Source: a virus. From it: 23,594 bases of DNA. Location of the stretch: positions 1 to 23,594 of the IMG/VR virus record IMGVR_UViG_3300034101_001715, one strand, 5' to 3'. The notes beneath the pieces are model-generated. The model worked only from the letters and a program-made list of their open reading frames with translations, was not told where the DNA came from and searched no databases. This document shows, one piece after another, positions 7,683 through 14,840 of the stretch. The number at the start of each line of letters is the position of its first letter. Within the stretch, counting starts at the first letter, position 1. The translations under genes were made by a program, and so were the position numbers.

Positions 7683-9242
7683 CTAGGGTGTTGCCGAAAA
7701 TTGGTCTAAACTTGTCACGCTCATCGCATTGGGTGAGAACTCATTGATTGAATCTTCAATAGCCTGTCTCTGCTCTGGTGAAATCGGTGAGCCTACACGG
7801 TCAATGCGGTTCAAAATCTTCTGCAGAATCAGTCGGTACATCTCAGCAGGCATTGAGGTATTCACAGCCATAATCAGGGTGTTCATTTCCTGCTGGAAGT
7901 CTCCAATGTCAAACTGACGGTTATAGGAAGCAACCCATAATGGAACACTCGAATCCCATTCATTTACAATCTCTGCAACCTTGTTCTCGGCTTCTTCTAG
8001 GGTTGTGGCACGTGCTTTCATCACTTGGGCAACATCCAGGAAGTCCCAAGCCTTAGACTCTGCTGACGCAACCTGCCGTGATTCGCTTTGCAACATAAGA
8101 CCGACCGCCTCAAACATATTCCGTTTGAGCGATTCAAGCTCTGAGCGCAATGCTCCCATGTCAGAGGCGGACGGTGAAAGGTATTGAGGTGTCGGGTCAT
8201 CCTTGGAAACAAGAATCGGATAGTTCATCCCTACGATTAGCTCTGCTCCTGTTGCTCCCTGCGTTCCGTAGGCATCGCTGACATTCTGAATACAGGATAC
8301 CGGAAGAACAAGCTGAGGATAGCACCGTTTAAAAAAGTTAGCCCGATTAACGCTTTCCAAGTCCATAATGGAGCGGTTCACAGATTCAATGTCATCAAAC
8401 GGATGCCCATCCTCCGAAATCTCACCAACCAGAACAAAAGGAACTCCATTATAGTCAATAGCAACAGTTTCGTCAGAAGCGATGTACTTCTCACCGTTCT
8501 CTTTCTCGCCAATCTTTACGGTTCGAACCTGTCCGGCAGTCCAGATGCGGCGAAAATGATATTCTTCGCATGGCTGGTCTGGTGTGGTGCTTTCGTAAAC
8601 CTCACCTTCGGTAATCAGCCATTCAAGGCCACCAATGGAATTGAACTTCCAGTCAGGAACCTCAAGAGGGCTGTAAACCTGAACATAAGGGCGCACCTTC
8701 TTCTCACGCTTTTCCTCAACAGAAATCTGCTCAAGAACCATAGGCGCATCCACGCCAAGCCAGCACCATCCGCACGTTGTGATGTAGTCATTAGCCTTAC
8801 GCATCAGTACATTAAGAGATTGCCCATCAGCGGAAGCATCATTGGCAAACTCTGCGTCAATTCCTTCACGCTTTGGAAGCTCACTGAAGACATGCTGGTT
8901 AATTTTTGAAGCAATGCGGTAAGGATACGGGAAGCAGTGGCTTTGCTGTTTACGGCCATCAACCCTACCCCCGTCTGCCCTTGTTCCGCCTTCCCAATCA
9001 ATATTTGATTCGCCAGAAAAACGAGAAAGCCTTCGATCTACATATTCACGCCCGCCTTTGACGGATAGAATGTTAATTTCCATCTGGCATTTTCGTTCTT
9101 CGTAAGCATCGTTTTCACGGGTCAGTTCAATCGGAAGGTCTTTGGAAGCATCATGGTAAACCGCTTCCGGCTTGCGTCCACGAATACGAAGGAAGGAAGA
9201 AAACCGCCCTTCTTTTGAGCTAATCCCCTGATAGTCTGCCAT
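7683..9242 (-). CDS. Portal protein
   Basis: 519 residues, the usual size for portals that form the 12-subunit DNA channel at one head vertex. Recognisable parts are an N-terminal domain with repeated Arg/Lys, WCWLGVDAP and VQVYSPLEVPDWKF in the wing, IPF-like VPFVLVGEISED, the stem helix with DIESVNRSIMDLESVNRANFFK, and SESRQVASAESKAWDFLDVAQ followed by long helices. The pattern is closest to portals of the DUF4055 type. The ATG at 9242 has AAGG 8 bases upstream. It lies before scaffold and capsid genes. Confidence 0.85.
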   Translation of the reverse strand: MADYQGISSKEGRFSSFLRIRGRKPEAVYHDASKDLPIELTRENDAYEERKCQMEINILSVKGGREYVDRRLSRFSGESNIDWEGGTRADGGRVDGRKQQSHCFPYPYRIASKINQHVFSELPKREGIDAEFANDASADGQSLNVLMRKANDYITTCGWCWLGVDAPMVLEQISVEEKREKKVRPYVQVYSPLEVPDWKFNSIGGLEWLITEGEVYESTTPDQPCEEYHFRRIWTAGQVRTVKIGEKENGEKYIASDETVAIDYNGVPFVLVGEISEDGHPFDDIESVNRSIMDLESVNRANFFKRCYPQLVLPVSCIQNVSDAYGTQGATGAELIVGMNYPILVSKDDPTPQYLSPSASDMGALRSELESLKRNMFEAVGLMLQSESRQVASAESKAWDFLDVAQVMKARATTLEEAENKVAEIVNEWDSSVPLWVASYNRQFDIGDFQQEMNTLIMAVNTSMPAEMYRLILQKILNRIDRVGSPISPEQRQAIEDSINEFSPNAMSVTSLDQFSATP

Positions 9243-9273
9243 AAATTGTGCCTTTGTTCATTTTGACAAAGTA

Positions 9274-9302
9274 TAAATAACAGAATACAAGGAAGTTGTC
9301 AA
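9274..9302 (-). promoter_or_regulatory. Candidate promoter before the portal gene
   Basis: On the minus strand a perfect TTGACA (9302-9297) is followed after 17 bases by TATTTA (9279-9274), 3 of 6 to the -10 consensus. It lies in the 65-bp gap before the portal start. The TTGACAA half is repeated in inverted form at about 9262-9270, so the gap may also hold a protein site. Confidence 0.4.
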
Positions 9303-9307
9303 ATTTG

Positions 9308-9448
9308 CTACGGATGCTTAGACCGCTTCGGTTCTTTGTATCCGCTCGCATAGATAGCCTTTTCCTGCTTCTCTGCCTGCTTCTTGGTTGGATAAACCTT
9401 GCCTGATTCACCCCACTTAAAACCGCCTTTTGTTTTATGTACTGGCAT
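9308..9448 (-). CDS. Small phage protein with KGGxKWGxxGKxY motif (46 aa)
   Basis: ATG 9448 follows AGGAGG. The product has KGGFKWGESGKVYPTKKQA and then AIYASGYKE. I recognise this combination as a recurrent small phage protein in which K-G-G-x-K-W-G-x-x-G-K-x-Y is followed by AI-x-ASGY, of unknown function. It is basic and soluble and lies in the small-gene group between the large terminase and portal. Confidence 0.72.
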   Translation of the reverse strand: MPVHKTKGGFKWGESGKVYPTKKQAEKQEKAIYASGYKEPKRSKHP

Positions 9449-9457
9449 ATTGACCTC

Positions 9458-9664
9458 CTAGTATTTGCTTCTCTCGGTTAGCCCATTGACACGGCTTCCG
9501 GCCTTCTCTGACCATGCGATGAACTGCGATCCATCATTGACCTGCTTTGCAACACGCTCGGCTTCTCTCCGGCTGTACCTGCTTCCATTGCCCTGCAAGC
9601 TCCATCCTGCGTTCCATTCATAGACAACCCCATCAGGTGACTGTCCCTTGATTACATATCTCAT
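9458..9664 (-). CDS. Small hypothetical protein (68 aa)
   Basis: 68 residues starting MRYVIKGQSPDGVVYEW. The start overlaps the stop of the preceding gene (ATGA). An N-terminal beta hairpin pattern is followed by an Arg/Glu helix (SRREAERVAKQVND), which suggests a small beta-beta-alpha fold. Family not recognised. Confidence 0.6.
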   Translation of the reverse strand: MRYVIKGQSPDGVVYEWNAGWSLQGNGSRYSRREAERVAKQVNDGSQFIAWSEKAGSRVNGLTERSKY

Positions 9665-9981
9665 GTTTTCTCCAGTTTCATACAGTCATTAAATCCAAGT
9701 GTAAACAGGCGAATCGTCTCAGCTTTCATATCAGCCTTCATCCAGCGGATAGGCTTCCACTTGCTTAAAAGATTGCGGTCTTGTCTCCATTTCCAGCCAT
9801 CTGCATACGGGTCAAATATTAGAGTTTTCTCATACTCATCATACTCTCCTGAGTGGCTTTCTAGGTACGCATACGGGTCGCTTGAACCGCTCTTATCCAC
9901 AAACCTACGCTCATAAGCCATCATATTCTTCGGACGCTTTTTTGGAGTTACCACTATCCCTAACTGCCTCTTGCATAACAT
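9661..9981 (-). CDS. Hypothetical protein (106 aa)
   Basis: ATG 9981 follows AAGGAGG, 11 bp after the large terminase stop. The protein is basic at its N-terminus and rich in Tyr, Trp and Asp in the middle (DPYAYLE, FDPYADGWKWRQD), with no cysteine pattern or membrane segment. A later start at the MMAYERR methionines is possible. Family not recognised. Confidence 0.55.
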   Translation of the reverse strand: MLCKRQLGIVVTPKKRPKNMMAYERRFVDKSGSSDPYAYLESHSGEYDEYEKTLIFDPYADGWKWRQDRNLLSKWKPIRWMKADMKAETIRLFTLGFNDCMKLEKT

Positions 9982-9991
9982 TTCATCCTCC

Positions 9992-11203
9992 TTATGCCAT
10001 CATCAAAAATCCGCTTCTCCCACTGTTCTTAATCATAGGAGCCATGGCGTAGCGCACCGCATCCCACCCGTGATTATACGCATCGACAATCTCAGGAAGG
10101 ATGTCTCCGGTGTTCTTATCAATCTTGTAGCTGTAATGCCTAGCCTCACGAACCATCAGCTCGCAGTCGGGATGTATGACTATCTTCTCAAAGCTCTTTA
10201 GGTAGGCTATCCCATCCTCTACGCTTCCTTGCCACTTCTTGACACCTTCAATCCTTGGAAGTCCATGCCTATGGAGGTAGCTTATTGATTCTGGCCTTGC
10301 TGAGTCTGCCCTGATTGCGTACTTCTCAACTTCTGGAATACATCCCTTCACATAGGCGGCTGTGTGGTCTAGCTCTAACCCAACCTTAGCACAGTCTCTG
10401 CGTATCCACAGCTTGTGGTCTTTTATGTAGCATTGAACCGCCGTTGTCGGGTCGCTCGCAAAGCCAAAGTCCATCCCATGATATGGACTGCCAAATGTAT
10501 TATCCACATCGAAAGCCTCAATGATGTACTTACCCTTGAATACCTGTGCGTCAGTAATCTCTAGACAATCTCCTTCCCATATATGCCCGTAAGTCTCTGG
10601 ACGGTACTTCAGGTCATGTAACCGTTCAGCTTCCAACTCGGCAGGAAACCACGGATTGTCTGTGTAGTTTATCTTTACAATGCAACAGCTCTCTGGAGGA
10701 TTCTGGATAAACCTGCGGCTGGTTGCACTATCGCTGTCCTCAGGATTCCATGTACACCAGATTTCAGAGCCTTCCTTGCGGATAGTTGGGATTAGAACGC
10801 TCCAAGAGGCTTCTGATACGCTTTCTGCTTCCTCAACCCAACAGATGTCTATTCCGTCAAGAGATTTTATCTCACGTGCATTGTGGCGAAGACCCTTAAA
10901 AATGAACTCAGTTCCGTTCTTCCCTCGGATGTACGACTCACCCCATTCATAGTTTGCCGCAAGCCACGGCTCGCTTTCTATGGCAGAAACTAGCCCAGAG
11001 TGTACCGAATCACGGATGCTGTTCTGTAGCTCACGGGCGCACAGGATTCTGATTGGCTTCTGATATCCACGCACAGCAAGCATCTTTGCAAAGGAAAAGC
11101 TCTTTCCAGAACCACGCCCTCCGTATGCACCACGGTAGCGGTACTTGCCTGAAAAGACAGGAATTAGCTTCGGTGGAAGTTTAATCTGGACGGTGTTAGA
11201 CAT
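9992..11203 (-). CDS. terL: Terminase large subunit
   Basis: 403 residues from ATG 11203; a TTG six codons earlier lacks a good binding site. It is the ATP-driven DNA packaging motor and nuclease. Walker A is GGRGSGKS (28-35), Walker B ICWVEEAE (120-127), and the coupling motif TWNPE lies near 151. The RNase H-like nuclease domain has GMDFGF (Asp near 245), IRADSARPESI (Asp near 300) and DAYNHGWDAVRYA (374-386), so all three acidic sites are present. This fits the PBSX-type terminases. The ATG has no strong ribosome binding site, and its start overlaps a 23-residue peptide gene, which suggests translational coupling. Confidence 0.95.
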   Translation of the reverse strand: MSNTVQIKLPPKLIPVFSGKYRYRGAYGGRGSGKSFSFAKMLAVRGYQKPIRILCARELQNSIRDSVHSGLVSAIESEPWLAANYEWGESYIRGKNGTEFIFKGLRHNAREIKSLDGIDICWVEEAESVSEASWSVLIPTIRKEGSEIWCTWNPEDSDSATSRRFIQNPPESCCIVKINYTDNPWFPAELEAERLHDLKYRPETYGHIWEGDCLEITDAQVFKGKYIIEAFDVDNTFGSPYHGMDFGFASDPTTAVQCYIKDHKLWIRRDCAKVGLELDHTAAYVKGCIPEVEKYAIRADSARPESISYLHRHGLPRIEGVKKWQGSVEDGIAYLKSFEKIVIHPDCELMVREARHYSYKIDKNTGDILPEIVDAYNHGWDAVRYAMAPMIKNSGRSGFLMMA

Positions 11204-11267
11204 ACAAAATCCAGAATACAATCAGGTCAATGACAAGAACCGTAATCACAAAGCATTGAATGCTCAT
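11196..11267 (-). CDS. Tiny membrane peptide overlapping terL start (23 aa)
   Basis: ATG 11267 lies 4 bp after the small terminase stop and has GGAG 8 bases upstream. The 23-residue product begins MSIQCFVITVLVIDLIVFW and is one continuous hydrophobic stretch. Its TAA (11198-11196) overlaps the terL start by 8 bp, so ribosomes ending here could restart on terL, which lacks its own good site. It may serve mainly as a coupling leader or be a real membrane peptide. Confidence 0.45.
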   Translation of the reverse strand: MSIQCFVITVLVIDLIVFWILYV

Positions 11268-11270
11268 TTA

Positions 11271-11687
11271 TTACTCCGGTGCAACAATCTCGATGCGGGT
11301 CGGTGACATGGATCCGTCGGCAGAGCGGTGGTCAATCTCCTGTTTGTCAGACCATCCGAAGTTCTTCAGAGCGAAGATTGCACCCGTTGGATTGCCAAAG
11401 CGAAGCATTTCCTCATATTCTCTTTCGATAAACGACCTAGCTCTTTTTATTGTGTAAGAAAAATCTGGTCTTTTTTCATAGTCATAAAAACTTACTCTGT
11501 CGCAGAATCCTAGATAAATCACTAAATCAGAGATAGTTATGCATGGAATTTCTACTTCTGTTCCATCTTTCAAGTGGATTGTTTTTGTCTTGTATCCATC
11601 TTTGAAATACTGGTCTATTTTTTCCTGTAGCTCATCAGGTGTTTTGTATAAAGGAGGTCTGCCTAATTTGTTGCCTGATTTTTCCAT
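11271..11687 (-). CDS. terS: Terminase small subunit
   Basis: 138 residues from ATG 11687 (MEKSGNKLGRPPLYKTPDEL), preceded by GGAG. The pattern is that of gp3-like small terminases: a G-R-P-P-x-Y N-terminus, a central helix-turn-helix region with ITISDLVIYLGFCDRVSFYDYEK, RARSFIEREYEEMLRFGN, and the typical end ALKNFGWSDKQEID. It binds phage DNA at the packaging site and hands it to terL. It is the first gene of the packaging operon. Confidence 0.88.
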   Translation of the reverse strand: MEKSGNKLGRPPLYKTPDELQEKIDQYFKDGYKTKTIHLKDGTEVEIPCITISDLVIYLGFCDRVSFYDYEKRPDFSYTIKRARSFIEREYEEMLRFGNPTGAIFALKNFGWSDKQEIDHRSADGSMSPTRIEIVAPE

Positions 11688-11716
11688 ACCGAAAGTCTCC
11701 AATCTGTTAGAGCTTT

Positions 11717-11765
11717 ACGGTATTTGAAATGCGTAGAAGTGTCAAGCGTTTAAATTAGATTTAAA
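11717..11765 (-). promoter_or_regulatory. Candidate late promoter with upstream palindrome
   Basis: On the minus strand TTGACA (11745-11740), a 17-base spacer and TACCGT (11722-11717) precede the small terminase. The -35 is perfect and the -10 weak (3 of 6). Just upstream of the -35 lies TTTAAAT-tag-ATTTAAA (11749-11765), a perfect 7-bp inverted repeat. A good -35, poor -10 and an adjacent palindrome fit a promoter that needs an activator, as expected for late genes. Confidence 0.5.
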
Positions 11766-11974
11766 AACAATAAGGTGTGTTTAACTATTTTGCACTTTAT
11801 CTTTGTGTCGGTTATCATCTGCACCCTTGAAGATTGTTTTTCGATACAGCGAGCCCTATAGCACGAGAAGTGCGCTGTGGCTCTCAACCTATTTAATCAG
11901 TAGCTCGACTTTTTGCAGGTGGCGGATTCTTCCGTGTACCCTTGTGAGGCATGGATATAGCCAAGGATTCGATG
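11766..11974. other. Gene-poor interval with a conserved-looking hairpin
   Basis: No convincing coding frame is seen on either strand. A hairpin at 11851-11883 has GAGCC/GGCTC outer and GCAC/GTGC inner pairs, separated by a 5x5 internal loop, with a GAGAA apical loop. It is not followed by T residues. The interval lies in the leader between the 101-residue frame and the late promoter, so it may be a regulatory RNA or a protein-binding site. Confidence 0.35.
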
Positions 11975-12280
11975 CTATCTTGTATTTTTAATCAAACTGC
12001 CATTTTGGATTTCTGCACCCCCGTTAGTTGCCCAACGTTTACAGATGGTACTCGGACTCAAACGGCTCGGTTCATGTGAGAATACAACCTTGCCCTTTCC
12101 CATAAGCCCCCTGTCTTTCGATGACAGCACATATTGCACGGCACCAGCCCGTGTTACCGATTGCTCTGGAGACCGGCTATCCCCTCCAGATACTAAAAAA
12201 GGAAGCTCACATTCAGGATTTTGAAAGTGGTTTTGGCGAGAGGCACCGCCGTCCTGAACATGAGCTTTAAATTGTTTCAT
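11975..12280 (-). CDS. Hypothetical protein (101 aa) upstream of the terminase genes
   Basis: ATG 12280 has AGAGGTG just upstream and a promoter-like sequence 45 bp before. The product begins MKQFKAHVQDGGASRQNHF, is polar and basic, and holds a possible helix-turn-helix near the C-terminus (SPSTICKRWATNGG). It is the only sizeable frame in the divergent region. Its codon use is less convincing than that of its neighbours, and I do not recognise the family. Confidence 0.42.
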   Translation of the reverse strand: MKQFKAHVQDGGASRQNHFQNPECELPFLVSGGDSRSPEQSVTRAGAVQYVLSSKDRGLMGKGKVVFSHEPSRLSPSTICKRWATNGGAEIQNGSLIKNTR

Positions 12281-12324
12281 AAACACCTCTTAATAATTTA
12301 GTCCGAAACCACTCGAACTGATTC

Positions 12325-12353
12325 CTTATCTACTATTCCAGATTCAAAGTCAA
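12325..12353 (-). promoter_or_regulatory. Candidate leftward promoter
   Basis: On the minus strand TTGACT (12353-12348), 17 bases, then GATAAG (12330-12325), matching 5 of 6 and 4 of 6 of the consensus boxes. It points toward the 101-residue frame and the late block. Confidence 0.45.
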
Positions 12354-12365
12354 ACAACTTTTTTC

Positions 12366-12404
12366 AGAAAAATCCCGCCTTGCAGATTTTTGACCACGGG
12401 CGGG
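12366..12404 (-). terminator. GC-rich hairpin with T tract in the divergent region
   Basis: On the minus strand CCCGCC (12404-12399) pairs with GGCGGG (12379-12374) across a long 19-base loop, followed by ATTTTT. No minus-strand gene lies upstream to be terminated. It may end an untracked small RNA or an antisense transcript, or be incidental. Confidence 0.3.
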
Positions 12405-12564
12405 GCGAGGCGAAAGGTCGGGAAATGAAGCCGATAAACCTGCTAACGGAGATAGATGGTGTGATGTTTTTTTGTTTGTGTCAAAGCAAATAAGTTTTAA
12501 AGAGTGCGTTTTTAGGCAATAAACACGGGCTTTTTTAGTGTGAAAAAATATCTGAAAATAATTG
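12405..12564. other. AT-rich gene-free upstream region of the early operon
   Basis: No supported gene is seen. A minus-strand frame through here looks random. A 22-codon plus-strand frame near 12425 is too short to support. The part after 12460 is very AT-rich, with A and T tracts leading into the early promoter. Confidence 0.4.
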
Positions 12565-12606
12565 TTTACATCCTCAACGGTTGCTGTCATAGTGATTGAC
12601 GTTGAG
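12565..12606 (+). promoter_or_regulatory. Candidate early promoter with inverted repeat operator
   Basis: TTTACA (12565-12570), a 17-base spacer and CATAGT (12588-12593) match the -35 and -10 boxes at 5 of 6 and 4 of 6. The arms CTCAACG (12573-12579) and CGTTGAG (12600-12606) are perfect inverted repeats placed symmetrically around the -10 box and likely start site. A bound dimer there would block the promoter, so this is a plausible operator. Confidence 0.6.
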
Positions 12607-12647
12607 AGGGAGAAGCGAACAAACCAAACCAAATGAAAGGGGAAAAA

Positions 12648-12989
12648 ATGAAAAAAACACTAGTTGAAAGAATAAACGAAGGTTTCGTGACCAAACCAAA
12701 CGACAGAATAACAATAGTTGAACACAAAAACATGATTTGCGACACGATTGACATTGTCCTGTGGAATACCGGAACAACTGAAAAGGAACACACCTGCCTT
12801 CCGAACAATATCAGCGCATGGAAGTGGCTTAAAATGTTCAACGAAATAGGCGGTCGTGCGGTTCTTAAAGAAGTTGACGGCGAATTAATACCGTTTGAAC
12901 AGAGCCTTCCGTATCTTTACAGATTTGACCGTGCCGCATACGAAAAGAAGGGATTGTTCCCCCCGCCAGCCCCCGTACTGCAAAAATAA
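12648..12989 (+). CDS. First early gene, hypothetical (113 aa)
   Basis: Start at ATG 12648 because AAAGGGGA sits 6 bases before it; an ATG 15 bases earlier lies over this site. The product starts MKKTLVERINEGFVTKPNDR, is soluble and mixed alpha/beta, and has two isolated cysteines. It is the first gene after the early promoter, a place often used for host-takeover or anti-defence genes, but no motif supports a function. Confidence 0.6.
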   Translation: MKKTLVERINEGFVTKPNDRITIVEHKNMICDTIDIVLWNTGTTEKEHTCLPNNISAWKWLKMFNEIGGRAVLKEVDGELIPFEQSLPYLYRFDRAAYEKKGLFPPPAPVLQK

Positions 12990-13071
12990 CCCCGAAACTG
13001 GGAGCAATCCCAGTCTGCTGTCCGGCGGTTCCGGCGGCACTGATGAGGGAAACCAAAGGAAAGGAAAGAAG

Positions 13072-13248
13072 ATGGAACAGGAAATTAAATACATCCAGAA
13101 GTTTGCAAAGTGCAACGCTTGTGACTGGGAAGGGTATAGACACGAAACGCATCACAGCGAAAAACGGTTGCCATCATGCCCATGTTGCGGAGCGGCAAAT
13201 CATTTAATAGTCTTTGAAAAAGAAGTTGACGCAAGCGATCAGGAATAA
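13072..13248 (+). CDS. Small zinc-ribbon protein (58 aa)
   Basis: ATG 13072 has AAGGAAAG upstream; longer in-frame starts run through the previous gene. The product has CNAC at about 15-18 and CPCC at about 36-39, a standard four-cysteine zinc ribbon, and an acidic end (EKEVDASDQE). Possible nucleic acid or protein adaptor. It belongs to a set of small zinc proteins in this operon. Confidence 0.65.
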   Translation: MEQEIKYIQKFAKCNACDWEGYRHETHHSEKRLPSCPCCGAANHLIVFEKEVDASDQE

Positions 13249-13271
13249 CCAAACCAAAGGAAAGGGAAAAT

Positions 13272-13493
13272 ATGAAAGAATCTGATATTAAATGGGAAAA
13301 CGAGGCAAGAGGGCTTTGGATCGGGAAAACGAAATACGGGTTTACTCTGTTCAAATCTGGATCAAATCATGCCACAGGGTTCTTGTCTTTTGATCGTCTA
13401 GATGATGCCATAGATAACGCAGAAGCTTTAAAGGATCGGCCGGATGTTTTGGCTAAGCTTTTGCGAGTATATCCAAAAAAGGCCGTCAAATGA
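13272..13493 (+). CDS. Small hypothetical protein (73 aa)
   Basis: ATG 13272 is preceded by the repeated leader with AAAGGGAA. The protein begins MKESDIKWENEARGLWIGKT, with beta-strand patterns and a helical C-terminus ending KKAVK. Its stop overlaps the start of the hydrolase gene (ATGA). Family not recognised. Confidence 0.6.
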   Translation: MKESDIKWENEARGLWIGKTKYGFTLFKSGSNHATGFLSFDRLDDAIDNAEALKDRPDVLAKLLRVYPKKAVK

Positions 13494-13906
13494 AACGCCT
13501 GATTTTGCTTTTTACGCTTTCACAATGCCAACCTTGCCCAGCTGGAATCACGGCTGACACACTTTTTTCGGAATGCCGTGGAGAAAGCAAGGCGGGTAGA
13601 ATGGCGGTTGCTTCCGTCATATTTAACCGTGCAAAGGGGAATCCGGCAAAACTGGAAACAGTTTGCTTAGCTCCAAAGCAATTCTCATGCTGGAACAAGG
13701 GTTACACCAAGCCAAAGCCTAGAAACGCTCAGGAAAGGGCAATTCTGGCGGAATTTGAAGGCATGGAAAAGGCTATGAAAGCCGGAGCATTTAAGCCAAG
13801 CGGGGCCTGGACGCATTATCACACCTTAAAAGTGCGTCCGGCTTGGTCTAAATGGATGAAAAATAGAACGGTAATCGGGAATCATGTTTTCGGGAATACA
13901 AAATAG
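13490..13906 (+). CDS. SleB-type cell-wall hydrolase (lysis enzyme), with N-terminal signal-like segment
   Basis: 138 residues. The catalytic domain begins at about residue 22 with ADTLFSECRGES. The E-x-R-G-E motif gives the likely catalytic Glu28. Then come GRMAVASVIFNRAKGN, QFSCW and a late THYHT, as in the Hydrolase_2/SleB family of lytic transglycosylase-like enzymes. MKRLILLFTL at the N-terminus is basic then hydrophobic, so the enzyme may be exported by Sec instead of needing a holin. It would open the host peptidoglycan for release. It is in the early operon, coupled by ATGA to the gene before, unlike most lysis genes. Confidence 0.8.
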   Translation: MKRLILLFTLSQCQPCPAGITADTLFSECRGESKAGRMAVASVIFNRAKGNPAKLETVCLAPKQFSCWNKGYTKPKPRNAQERAILAEFEGMEKAMKAGAFKPSGAWTHYHTLKVRPAWSKWMKNRTVIGNHVFGNTK

Positions 13907-13919
13907 AAAGGAAATGGAA

Positions 13920-14417
13920 ATGGAAAAGAAAGACTACTTCACGCAATACGAACGCCGTTTTTATGCGGCGCATTATAACACCTCTTTTTCACCAGAAAAG
14001 AGGGCGGCGGCTGATGTTGCGGCGTATAACGAAGAGCTTAATGAAGACCTTGCGGAGCTTGAAACGCTGGGAAGCGTTGGCAATTATGCGGAAAAGTATA
14101 TCGAAAAGGCTTTAGCTTATGCTGATCGCCGGAGCCGTTGCCTTTCGTGGATGATTACAGGGCCAGCGAATTTTCCAGTGGCAAGAAACGAAAAGGCAAA
14201 CCGATCAGCAGATAACGCTTGGAATGAGTTCAGGGAATGGCGAAAGCGGTACATTAAACGAGCCAGCGCAAAGCCTACCCTTTCGCCTGAAGAAGAGATT
14301 GACGAAGCCGCAAAAGAGTTGAGCGAGGCACAGGAAAACCACACAAAACAGAAGGCTTTCAATAAAATTCTGTTTAAAAAAGGCGTTTTCAATCGAAGAA
14401 AAAGCGGCTCAAATTGA
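13920..14417 (+). CDS. N-terminal part of a frame-split phage protein (DUF3560-like)
   Basis: ATG 13920 is preferred, with AGAAAGGA 8 bases upstream. The frame codes 165 residues. It has the segment RCLSWMITGPANFPVARNEKANRS followed by FREWRKRYIKRA, as in a widespread phage/plasmid protein that I associate with DUF3560-type accessory proteins. Near the end the frame leaves the conserved path: after FNKILFKK the real continuation is one base further on, in the frame of the next entry. The tail GVFNRRKSGSN is probably out of frame. With the next entry it makes one protein of about 295 residues. Confidence 0.6.
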   Translation: MEKKDYFTQYERRFYAAHYNTSFSPEKRAAADVAAYNEELNEDLAELETLGSVGNYAEKYIEKALAYADRRSRCLSWMITGPANFPVARNEKANRSADNAWNEFREWRKRYIKRASAKPTLSPEEEIDEAAKELSEAQENHTKQKAFNKILFKKGVFNRRKSGSN

Positions 14418-14808
14418 AGAAGAAACAGGACTTGAAGCGGAAGAGTTTCTTAAAATCGTTTCGGCTGATGCTCCAGAGGTTTTCAGTCTTTGGGGGGCTT
14501 CCGCTTGGAAGGTTCGGGGATTCGGACTTGTAAACAGTAACGCAAAAATTAAGCGGCTAGAGGATAAAATTAAAATAATGCAAATGAGGATTGAACGCAA
14601 GGCCAGCTTTGAACCGATAAAGTTTGAAGGCGGGGAAATCAATATCGAAGCCGACAGAGTAACCATCCGGCATGAATCAAAGCCAGATCAAGTTATTATT
14701 GACAGCCTGAAAAGCCACGGGTTCCGATGGTCTCGAAACTTTGGAAGCTGGAGCCGCAAGCATACAGGAAACGCAATCTATGCGGCGAAGATGATTTGTG
14801 GGGTTTGA
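14376..14808 (+). CDS. C-terminal part of the frame-split protein
   Basis: This frame is open from before 14376 to 14808 and has no good start until an ATG at 14578. Its upstream coding (AFSIEEKAAQIEEETGLE, then VRGFGLVNSNAKIKRLEDK) is clearly protein-like and joins the previous frame by a +1 step at the A6 run 14376-14381. The C-terminus FEGGEINIEADRVTI and LKSHGFRWSRNFGSWSRK with NAIYAAKMI is, as I recall the family, normally part of the same polypeptide as the N-terminal segment. Start given is the shift site, not a start codon. Confidence 0.55.
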
Positions 14809-14840
14809 TAAACAATAAATTAAATAGAAAGGGTAACAAA

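Noticed and set aside
10680-10952. 90-codon plus-strand frame
   Set aside because: It is opposite the terL motor domain, which has all expected motifs.
11803-11991. 62-codon plus-strand frame
   Set aside because: No ribosome site, random-looking composition, in a leader region of the minus strand.
12333-12632. 99-codon minus-strand frame in the divergent region
   Set aside because: Low-complexity, unusual residues, no binding site, and it runs across the early promoter.
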